The notes under the pieces are model-generated. The model saw only the letters and a program-made list of their open reading frames with translations. It was not told the DNA's origin and made no database searches. Positions 34,635 through 42,816 of a DNA stretch of 45,684 nt are shown piece after piece. Position 1 is the first letter of the stretch. Every line of letters begins with the position of its first letter. Source of the DNA: Seison nebaliae (taxonomy: Eukaryota > Rotifera > Pararotatoria > Seisonacea > Seisonidae). The stretch covers positions 1-45,684 of the forward strand of contig JALJEE010000707.1 of assembly GCA_023231475.1 (NCBI GenBank). The letters run 5' to 3'. A program made the translations under genes and the position numbers.

Positions 34635-36461
34635 CTAATTTACATTGTTAGTAGTCCGACGTTGAACGATTAATGGAAGTGATTGCCATAATTTATTCGT
34701 CAATTGGCGTAACGACGTTTGTAATTTTGAAGAAGTTGGAGAATTTATAGTTAAGTTGTCTGACGATTTCCAATTCCTATAAGATTTTTCCGATGTAGTC
34801 ATTGAATTTTCTTTCTGTGTTAAAGTGTTTAGAAGGATATTGGATTTATTATCTTTTGATATCGATTCGTCGATAGTTGTAGTTTGAAATGGAATGTTTA
34901 AGGATTTTAAAGAATTCTTTAATTGATCATTCTCATTTAAAAGGTTTCTAGGTAAATTTGATTGTGAATTTGAATTGTTTCCTTTCACCAATTCGTTTAT
35001 TGTCGAATCATCTTTGTTGTTTCGTGTTGATTTGGTGGTGGTGGTAATAGTAGTAGAGTTGTGATTCAATCTATTCGAACACATCATACATGGGAGACAA
35101 TGAGTTTTCACAATTTCCGCTTGTCTCTCCACCAACTGTTTATAATTACCTTCGACTGGTGTTTCGATTAGATTTCCTGTTAATGGATCGAAATTTCTGA
35201 TAAATGGAGTATTCGTCGATGGAAGTTCAATATCGATAAATTGTTTTAATCGATTCATATAAGAAGGATAAGTTTCGATGTTGTTATGAGTTGCACCTTG
35301 AATCCATAATGGATCAACTGCCAAATTGCAACGATGATGTAATTCAACTCCATGAGTAAAATCGATAACATCGTCATCAGTTCCATGAATGAATAATGTA
35401 CGAGCTGTTATTTTATGTACTTTCCCAATAGATGGGAACGGATTTAGACAACACACTTTATTCATATGAGGAAATGCAACACGAATACCAGACGCTAACG
35501 GTGAATGTAAAATTACACCGGCACAATGAATTTTCGAAGCTAGATCAATTGTGGGAACTGTTCCGATACTTTGTCCATATAAAATTATATTATTTGCAGC
35601 AACACGACGTCGTACCATTGTCCAAACGGCTTTAATATCTGAATAGAGATTCTTCTCTCGACTTCGTCCAGTCGACGCTCCATAACCAGAATAATCATAA
35701 GCAACCGCATCACATTGGAGAATGGAACAAAGATTATAATAAAACGATAACATATGTCCCATGTCCACAGCATTACCATGTGAGAAAATGATGACGTATT
35801 TCGGTTCAGCACAACATTTCATATAAATTGTAGCAATACAATTTCGTCGTTCACTTTTGATATATTTGACGAAATATTCAGAAGATATATCCTCCATTAA
35901 CACATTATACATACAATCCATTTTCAACGCTTCACTTTCTTCCCATTTTGAAAGAGAAGATAATTTCTTTCTCATTTTCAATTGATATGATGGTGGTTTC
36001 GGTGGAACAAACGACAATTTTGCAACAATTCTCGAAGGAATCGGTGGACAACACAACAATGCACAAATATGATATGATGCACCAGCCATTCGTTGTAACT
36101 GACGTCGATGTGAATCATCACCATTTGTACTACCATCGGCGTAACCTGAATTAATATAGTCGATAGTATCGTCATCATCATCATCTTCTCCGTCACCATG
36201 ACTCGTTCTCATCAATTCATTTGTGCTTAACTTAAAGTTTCGATTATTCAAATTTACATTTCCTTTCTTCATCAAAGAAATTCCATCACTACCATTCAAT
36301 AAATCAGTTTCATCGATCTGGTTCGTTGACGATTTCATTCGTTGAACATCTCCTTTACTACCGCCAAAATTCAGATGAACATTCTCCCGCGAACTCTTCT
36401 TGTTATCGGATCGCAAAACTTTGTTGAGAGGATCATTGGACGAAACACAAAGTGATGACAT
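34635..36461 (-). CDS. ABHD17: ABHD17 depalmitoylase with N-terminal extension
   Basis: Single exon. From the first ATG (36461) the frame is 608 residues. The family core begins at an internal Met at 36089 (residue 125): MAGASYHICALLCCPPIPSR. Human ABHD17 starts near [20 protein letters not shown]. The alpha/beta-hydrolase core has IIFSHGNAVDMGHM, the nucleophile elbow YGQSIGTVPTIDLA, an acid loop HGTDDDVIDF and the catalytic His in GATHNNIETY. ABHD17 removes palmitate from proteins such as Ras and PSD-95 at membranes, and is itself held there by its palmitoylated N-terminal Cys cluster. The 124-residue Asp/Asn/Ser-rich extension would bury that cluster internally, so translation may really start at 36089. 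The C-terminal 150 residues are Ser/Thr/Asn-rich and not conserved. Confidence 0.92.
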   Translation of the reverse strand: MSSLCVSSNDPLNKVLRSDNKKSSRENVHLNFGGSKGDVQRMKSSTNQIDETDLLNGSDGISLMKKGNVNLNNRNFKLSTNELMRTSHGDGEDDDDDDTIDYINSGYADGSTNGDDSHRRQLQRMAGASYHICALLCCPPIPSRIVAKLSFVPPKPPSYQLKMRKKLSSLSKWEESEALKMDCMYNVLMEDISSEYFVKYIKSERRNCIATIYMKCCAEPKYVIIFSHGNAVDMGHMLSFYYNLCSILQCDAVAYDYSGYGASTGRSREKNLYSDIKAVWTMVRRRVAANNIILYGQSIGTVPTIDLASKIHCAGVILHSPLASGIRVAFPHMNKVCCLNPFPSIGKVHKITARTLFIHGTDDDVIDFTHGVELHHRCNLAVDPLWIQGATHNNIETYPSYMNRLKQFIDIELPSTNTPFIRNFDPLTGNLIETPVEGNYKQLVERQAEIVKTHCLPCMMCSNRLNHNSTTITTTTKSTRNNKDDSTINELVKGNNSNSQSNLPRNLLNENDQLKNSLKSLNIPFQTTTIDESISKDNKSNILLNTLTQKENSMTTSEKSYRNWKSSDNLTINSPTSSKLQTSLRQLTNKLWQSLPLIVQRRTTNNVN

Positions 36462-36960
36462 ATTTCTGCTTTCTTATGAAAAGATTGTCGATATCACATA
36501 GCGAAATTTGATTGAAACATATTAAATCTTATTATTTCTTTTGTGTATTTCCCATGTATCGTTATAACTATAATTCTCTGTATGTATTATGATATGGTAT
36601 TGTGTAGAAAAGATGGTATATGAAAAGTCAAAGGAAGAAACATAAATATTTTAAAATTTATAAACAATTTTTCCTAAACTTCTCTTCATCCAAAATTCAT
36701 AAAGAGAATAAGAACATTGATTTCAAAAATTTAGCTTCTAATTTTAAATATTGATGTTTACTTTTCATTCAATAAATTCTAAATTCATATCCATTAATTA
36801 CCATAGTAATATGTATTTTGCTACTAAGTAATTTATGTAAAAATATATGGAGAATCCAAAAAATTCAATTTTTTAGCTTCTTTTTTTTTTTAAATAAAAA
36901 ATTTGAAATTAAATAAAATCTGCTATAAATACCAGTAAATACTTCAATTTAGTAGCAACA
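36462..36960. other. divergent promoter region ABHD17 / NDUFB7
   Basis: AT-rich. TATAAATA at 36924-36931 lies only 30 bp before the NDUFB7 ATG, which would give an almost leaderless mRNA if used. No other feature was seen. Confidence 0.4.
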
Positions 36961-37323
36961 ATGGATATGTTGAGAAGACAATTTGCGCCATCCACTGTGC
37001 CTAATCCCAAAGAGGAACCGAAATATGATCCAAATTTCGGTTTTACTAATAAACGACAAGAACGTGAGTTTCCAGTAACAGAAGAAGAAATGTCACGTTA
37101 TAACGTTCCTCCTCGACAACGTGATTTTTGTGCAGATAAATGGATAGAAGTGGCTAAATGTCGATCGGAATATCGATATCGATTATTGCCATGTCAACAT
37201 GAAATCCATCAATATCATGATTGTCTTTATAATGAGCACGTTCTTCAAATGAAAGAATATGAACGAGAAAAACGACTAATTAAAAGGCAAATGAAAATTG
37301 ATGAATATGAGAAGAATATTTAA
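36961..37323 (+). CDS. NDUFB7: NDUFB7, complex I subunit B18
   Basis: Single exon of 120 residues. The twin CX9C (CHCH) fold is visible: DFCADKWIEVAKC, then LLPCQHEIHQYHDC, followed by the family's acidic/basic tail MKEYEREKRLIKRQMK (human: MKEFERERRLLQRK). An upstream NFGFTNKRQEREFPV matches YGFPERKEREM. NDUFB7 is an accessory subunit of mitochondrial NADH:ubiquinone oxidoreductase. CHCH proteins of this type are imported into the intermembrane space by Mia40. The vertebrate N-myristoylation glycine is absent here (start MDMLRR). The next gene, HSCB, begins 86 bp downstream on the same strand. Confidence 0.93.
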   Translation: MDMLRRQFAPSTVPNPKEEPKYDPNFGFTNKRQEREFPVTEEEMSRYNVPPRQRDFCADKWIEVAKCRSEYRYRLLPCQHEIHQYHDCLYNEHVLQMKEYEREKRLIKRQMKIDEYEKNI

Positions 37324-37409
37324 GAACTTTTTAGAATTATATTTAGATTTCATTGAAATTAAAAAAGAATCATTTATTTTTTAGAAAAATTTCTTTTTTT
37401 TGGAAAAAA

Positions 37410-38099
37410 ATGAAAAAAACTATTTTTAATAAATTTCTCTCTCAATTTTCTTCCCTCAATAAATCTTTTAATCGAACACCATCAACAATAAGAACAACAA
37501 TATCACAAATAGAAGAGAATTGTACTTTTTGTAACAAAAGAATCGACCGAAAATCTAATCCAATTTTCTGTCCTTGTTACAATCGTCGTCTTCTTCCGTC
37601 TAATGAGAAACTAAATTATTTTCAATTATTCAATTTAACACCAAAAGTCGAAGTAGATCAAAAACAATTACGTACAACTTATTTGAAATTAATCAAATTG
37701 GTTCATCCAGACAAATCAAGAAAGAATGAAGACGTTGCTAATCGATTGACAGTTGGTTATAATCGATTGAAAACAGATGTTGATCGTTTATTATATTTGA
37801 ATGAATTAATAAATGGAGAGAATAATGAAGAATCAGTAATCGAACAGATGAATGAAGAAATATTCGAATTTTATGAAAGAATTGATAATCTGATTGAGGA
37901 GAAAGGAAAGAAAGAAGAATGGCTCTCAATAAAAATTGAATTAGAAGATAAATTCATTAAATTAAAGAATGAATTTCGTGTGAAATTCGAAAATAATGAT
38001 ATAGAAGAAATGAAAAGAATTTCTTTCGACATTAAATATTATCAATCACAGCTGAGTTATTTTGAAAAGTATTCCACTAAATATTTTCCTATATCTTAA
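37410..38099 (+). CDS. HSCB: HSCB, mitochondrial Fe-S cluster J-domain co-chaperone
   Basis: 229 residues from the ATG at 37410; the frame is open further upstream but has no earlier ATG. The basic N-terminus (MKKTIFNKFLSQFSSLNKSF) suits a mitochondrial presequence. A tetracysteine zinc motif follows (CTFCNKR, FCPC). The J-domain is NYFQLFNLTPKVEVDQKQL ... LIKLVHPDKSRKNE with an intact HPD near residue 101. The C-terminal Fedo domain is a three-helix bundle (EEIFEFYERIDNLIEE; YYQSQLSYFEKY). HSCB delivers the ISCU scaffold to mortalin-type Hsp70. A TTTATTTTTTAG acceptor-like sequence ends at 37383, just before the start codon, which matters for how this mRNA is made. Confidence 0.92.
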   Translation: MKKTIFNKFLSQFSSLNKSFNRTPSTIRTTISQIEENCTFCNKRIDRKSNPIFCPCYNRRLLPSNEKLNYFQLFNLTPKVEVDQKQLRTTYLKLIKLVHPDKSRKNEDVANRLTVGYNRLKTDVDRLLYLNELINGENNEESVIEQMNEEIFEFYERIDNLIEEKGKKEEWLSIKIELEDKFIKLKNEFRVKFENNDIEEMKRISFDIKYYQSQLSYFEKYSTKYFPIS

Positions 38100-38598
38100 T
38101 TCCTTTCAAGGAACATTTATTTGAATCATCACAACAATCTTTCAACTAACGGAATTTCTATGATTATTATCATTTGTATTCTTCTCAAAATCTCCTTGTG
38201 TTCCAATTCATAATACTATAAAAATTATTCAACAAATATTAATTGATTAAAGTAATTTCATTAACAAATATTTTTTTTTCATCTTCCTAAATTTAAGTAT
38301 TAAATAAATCGCCAGTCTTTCGTATATAAATATAGGTCTTTTAGTACATGATGTATATTTAAGATAACAATTCGAACATATAACTGATTATAAAAAAATA
38401 CTATTTAACCAATTCAACATTTTTGAGACTATAAGAAATCAGAAAATAAAATTTTTTAAACAATTGCTTCAAATTCTTTTTTATCGCCAGTCGATCAACA
38501 TCGGACGGTGGTTATTTAGAGATATTTCAAATAAACAAGATAATTTATTTTTAATAAATTTCTTTATAAAATTTAGAATATTCTTTACTAAAGAATCT
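38100..38598. other. convergent intergenic region
   Basis: Between HSCB (+) and the coiled-coil orphan (-). It is AT-rich with several AATAAA-like motifs. No gene was seen. Confidence 0.4.
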
Positions 38599-39559
38599 TT
38601 AGTTTTCCCGATTCCTTTTATTTCTTAACCAAATTTCTCGAGGATCTCTTATTGCATCATCATCGTCTTCGGAAGAAGATTCAATTAAAGTTGATTTATT
38701 TCCATCATATTCTAAATTATCATTATTCTCATTCGATGGAAATGATTTTGTATTTAGTTGATTCGAATAATCGATAGACATCCACTTCTGTAATTCATGT
38801 TTATTATCTTTCATATACCGCTCACAGTTTGACCGTGATAATGACTAGAATTTAAAGAATATAAGATAAATGGTAATTATGTTAAACTGCTCTAGATTTT
38901 TTTATCGGAACTAATCCATTTTGTGCTTTCAAGTTCTCAATGAACTTTGCAGAATCCTCTTCGATCTTCCGTTTATAATTATCGATTTCTTTTGAAACTA
39001 TATAAGAAATAAATGAAAATTTTGAAGAATATAAAATGAATTAAACCATCGAATAAATCGACGTCACAAGACTCAATTTCTCCATGAACTTCAGTAGCTA
39101 ATAAAAGTTTTTAAAAAAAATAGACAAGGAAATTGTTTGTGAACCGAAATCGATGATATCAAATGCAAAATTATTGAGTTCTTTAGGTTCATTCGGTAAG
39201 AATTCTTTCCATTCTTCTAATTTATTCTGATCCTCTAAAATTCTCTTTTGTCGCTTTTTTTCTAATCTATCTTTGGCGACAACAACATCGACAGATGTTG
39301 AAACAATATCAGGTGTCTTCACAATATCCGTCTCTTTTTCCAAATGCCAAATTGGAGCGGTATCGATATCATCAAAATTATCTATAACTACATAAGGTTC
39401 TCTTTCGAAAACTTTTATGGGTTTGGTATTATCCGTGTCATCATCGAATGCTAAATCCTTTAAATTTAAATATCAATTTTTAACATTCTAAGGAGCAACC
39501 TCAAAAGAATGATAAATTTCATTTTTAAGTAATTCTTCGGTTATAGTTTGATTAAGCAT
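38599..39559 (-). CDS. coiled-coil orphan protein, 5 exons
   Basis: Exons 39559-39500, 39457-39145, 39097-39047, 38997-38888 and 38844-38599 give exactly 260 codons. Introns are 42-49 nt. The N-terminal part is acidic (LAFDDDTDNTKPIKVFER, VVIDNFDDIDTAPIWHLE). A charged helix follows (AKDRLEKKRQKRILEDQNKL), then FAFDIIDFATEVHGEIE and a second helix (VSKEIDNYKRKIEEDSAKF). The C-terminal part is polar with a Ser/Asp stretch and ends PREIWLRNKRNREN. No known family was recognised. The acidic/helical make-up resembles small scaffold or centrosomal proteins, but that is only an impression. It shares a 408-bp divergent promoter region with p23. Confidence 0.65.
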
Positions 39560-39967
39560 TATTGACAAAATTTCAGTTTTCAGTTGCTCTTAACATTTAG
39601 AGAAGTGTATTTCAATATAAAATTAACTATTTATATTTTTTTTCCATTTCATAAAAATTGGATATGAAGCTTTTTGTTGCTAACCGTTAATTATTTAACA
39701 CCTCGTCATACCATAATTATTCATGTGCTTTAGTTGAAATCTGGAAATAATGTGAAACTTAAGAGCTTGCCATTCAAATTAAATCTTTCCCCTAAAATAT
39801 TCGCAATGAATTATTTTAAAAAAAGCTGATTATTGTAGAACATTCTGGAAAATTCTGTTCATTTAAAAGTATTGCGCGTGTATTCGTTTTTACAAACTGT
39901 TCGTAAGATACTTAAAACTTGAAAAAGATTTTTTACTTTTTGAATCTCCTATCTTTGACTACGAAAA
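39560..39967. other. bidirectional promoter region, coiled-coil orphan / p23
   Basis: 408 bp between two divergent start codons. It contains the heat-shock element at 39837-39856 and otherwise AT-rich sequence. Confidence 0.5.
39837..39856 (+). promoter_or_regulatory. heat-shock element (four perfect nGAAn units)
   Basis: The sequence from 39838 reads GAA-ca-TTC-tg-GAA-aa-TTC, that is four alternating inverted nGAAn units with exact 2-bp spacing, the consensus binding site of an HSF trimer. A fifth block at 39858-39860 (TTC) has the wrong orientation. The element is about 112 bp upstream of the p23 start codon. p23 is an Hsp90 co-chaperone, so the placement is biologically coherent. It could also serve the divergent coiled-coil gene. 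Confidence 0.75.
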
Positions 39968-40818
39968 ATGGGCAAGTTAAATTTTTTTCTCCTTTTCTTC
40001 TGTCAATCTTCGCTCGTAGACATCCAAATGTTACTTGGGCACAGAGAAGTGATTGCGTTTACATGACAATTTGTCTATATGATCGATCGGATGAGAAAAT
40101 TTCTTTGACTTCCGAAAATTTGACATTTAAGTTAAAGTTTTTTGTTAAAAGAAATTTTTTATATTTTCTGTTTCTGTAGCTGTGAACATGACAAGGAACA
40201 ATATGAATTGAAGATTAATTTCTTTGATAAGATCAATGTGGAAGTTTAATTTAAATTTAATTTTTTTCTAAATTTATTTCATTTGTTTTGTAGGATTCAT
40301 CCAGATCTGATAGACATAGTCAATCTCATTTGGTCTTCTTGTTAAAGAAGGAAAAGAAGGATGACGAATTTTGGCCGAGATTAACGAAAGAGAAAGCGAA
40401 ATGTCCTTATATCCAAATTGATTGGAGTCGATGGGTTGACGAAGATGCCGATGAAGAAGAAAAACCAGATATGTTTGGAGGAATGAACGGTATGGAAAGT
40501 TTGGCCGGTATGGGTGGAATGGGCGGCATGGGTGGTGGAATGCCTGGTATGGGCGGTGGAATGCCTGGTATGGGCGGTATGGGCGGCATGCCTGGTATGG
40601 GCGGCATGGGTGGTATGCCTGGTATGGGCGGCATGCCTGGAATGGGTGGAATGCCTGGTATGCCAGGAATGGGAGATATGCCTGACATGGGTGACATGGA
40701 GAACGACGGAGATAATATCGATTCAGATGATTCTTGTGAAGACGATTGTGGAGTTACGGAAAAGAAAGAAATGAAGGACACAAAAGAAGCTGTAAATGGT
40801 GAGACAGCTGAAGCATAA
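39968..40818 (+). CDS. p23: Hsp90 co-chaperone p23 with Gly-Met-Pro tail, 4 exons
   Basis: Exons 39968-39975, 40020-40130, 40180-40243 and 40294-40818 give exactly 236 codons. Introns are 44-50 nt and the first exon is only 8 nt. The CS domain starts HPNVTWAQRSDCVYMTI (fly p23: PVSWAQRNDLVYVII) and runs through CEHDKEQYELKINFFDKIN. It ends with the p23 signature FWPRLTKEKAKCPYIQIDWS and then RWVDEDADEEE. A tail of about 60 residues made of GGM, PGM and GGMPGM units follows, then an acidic end (MPDMGDMEND). p23 stabilises the ATP-bound Hsp90-client complex through the CS domain and acidic tail. Gly-Met-rich tails are known in plant p23 proteins and are unusual in animals. Confidence 0.9.
40501..40690 (+). 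repeat. tandem GGMPGM-coding minisatellite inside p23
   Basis: Repeated short units built on GGYATG and CCTGGTATG code for Gly-Gly-Met and Pro-Gly-Met. Units are near identical at DNA level, which points to recent tandem expansion. The antisense open frame at 40407-40781 is a by-product of this repeat. Confidence 0.85.
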
Positions 40819-41574
40819 TTTGAAAATTATTTCTGTTTTACTTAACATTCGGGTAAGTTCAATTTATATCTTTTCTATTGATTCCTTCATTAAGAGAATA
40901 ATTATTCGTCGTTAACTTTCTTTTACCGTTTTTTCTAAAAGTAATAAAAGAAAATTCTTTACTTTCGTTTAATTGAGATAAGATGTTCTACTTAATATTT
41001 TATTGGATTGAATAATTTTCTTTTTTTATATTTTAAATAATTAGAAACTGTCAAAAAATATTTGATCTGTTCGTTTTTTTTTTGAAACGGATGAAAGAAA
41101 GGGAATTATTTATAAGAAAATGAAATATCTTCAGTTGAAAGTTAATTTGTGAGAGATCTAAATTGGTTGAATCGAATGAGCGTTACGTTGACATTGTATC
41201 GGATGGGACGGAATAGTGAAATCGGAGTGAAAACAATAACGACTATTTTGGTGTATTTGGAAAGTATTGAATGTTGGGAGAGAGGAAGGTCATTAGAAAT
41301 CGTTGCTCTCATAATTCGGTATTTGCCGATATGAAATATTATCATCGTTGACGACGATAATGAAAATATACTAATGATAATGATTATCCTTGATATTGGT
41401 AAAAAAAAAGTAAATGAATAAATAAATTCTTAGAAGAGATATAGATAGCTATATTATACAATTCATCATTATCATCGTCTTATCCAATTGAATATGTGTT
41501 CGAAACATCATAAAAATAGAGATTTTTTTTAGTTAGATGCGCAGAATTCGAATGAATAGAACACTGTTAATACA
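40819..41574. other. intergenic region
   Basis: 3' flank of p23 and upstream region of a small ORF. A plus-strand ORF at 41149-41334 (61 residues) and its antisense partner show no family features and are not called. Confidence 0.4.
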
Positions 41575-41880
41575 ATGAGTGAATGTGTTGCGTATCATTC
41601 CCTTCAGCTAATCAAGAAGAGACGTAGATCATTTTCCATTATGTTGTTATTGATGTATATGATGTTGTTGTCTACAAATAGAACACTTCCGATGTTATGT
41701 GAGATAAAGTTTGGAGATCGTCACCATCATGATGATTATGATGATTATTCGCTCAAAGAAATACTTAACTACAAATTCATTAATTTATTATTTGAAGAGA
41801 AAAAATGGCATGACGTCATTGAAATGAAGACGATGGGAGAAGATAGATGGTCCATCCGTTTACTTTCCCGAGAATTATAA
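41575..41880 (+). CDS. candidate small secreted protein
   Basis: 101-residue open frame starting with ATG at 41575. A basic KKRRRS segment precedes a Leu/Met-rich hydrophobic stretch (FSIMLLLMYMMLLS) that could act as a signal or anchor sequence. The short mature part has a His/Asp cluster (DRHHHDDYDDY) followed by a charged region. There is a single cysteine and no recognisable family. A downstream Met at 41641 would give a cleaner signal-peptide start. It could be spurious. Confidence 0.35.
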   Translation: MSECVAYHSLQLIKKRRRSFSIMLLLMYMMLLSTNRTLPMLCEIKFGDRHHHDDYDDYSLKEILNYKFINLLFEEKKWHDVIEMKTMGEDRWSIRLLSREL

Positions 41881-42816
41881 ATGATCAATATCAATCCAAA
41901 CATCAATTATAGAGTTTATTATTATAATCGTAGAGAAAGTTGAACTTATTCCCAATGTTCTTGTTTAGTTAAAACTCAAACTAATTTATAAAATCTTTTC
42001 AGAATATGTACACATTCTTAATTTATCAATAAATTGTTGTTAAATTTTTGATTTATTGATCTCCAATCATTCAATGGCGATAAATAATTAATGTTGTTAA
42101 ACTAACAAGGTAACTTGTTGGTCACCAAACTGATAAATTATTATGCAAATGATTGATAATTTACTTAGCAGTTGAAAAGCTGATGAATATAGTCATCTTA
42201 TTAATTTTATTAAATGATTAATTGGACACTAAAGTTACATAATAAATTATGGAAAATTTTAACATCATTTTATGAATAATCAGAAAATTGAATGTTCATT
42301 CGTCATAATCTTAATCTCTCATATTCTCATCTCACATCCGAGGGTTATATCGAGGATAAATAATTATTCATTATTAATCACAATATGAATAATATTTCAT
42401 ATGTAATCGATGATGATGTCCTTATATATTCTGGTCTATATATCTCACTTGTAGATTGCTAACTAACTAACTTGTAATGAAAGAAAATTTTTTAAATAAA
42501 TTATTTCACTAAACTCTAACAAGAATCCTCATTTCAATTTCAACATTATTTTCCCGATTTTTATAAGTATTGTTCAATTTATTTTGATACATCATCATCT
42601 GATTAGAAAATAGAGATATCCTTATAATATATTGTTCTCTTCTATGTCATTGAGATTAGTTCGATCGAGTCGCGATTCATAACGAATTCATATTTCATAT
42701 CATTCTAAGATACTTCTTAAGAGAAAAACTTTTAAATTTACTTTCATGCTTAAATACCGAATCATTGTGGTTCGTGAATATTTTAGTTTTCCTTTTTTCC
42801 ACTAGAGTTTATTTTC
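41881..42816. other. 0.9-kb intergenic region
   Basis: AT-rich upstream region of the AHNAK-like gene. I see no gene, repeat or clear promoter motif. Confidence 0.4.

Noticed and set aside
40407-40781. Minus-strand Pro/Ile-rich frame and a plus-strand Trp/Cys-rich frame over p23
   Set aside because: By-products of the GGMPGM minisatellite; the p23 frame has the CS domain and closes over four exons.
41149-41334. 61-residue plus-strand ORF and its antisense
   Set aside because: Both strands are open by chance; no recognisable features.
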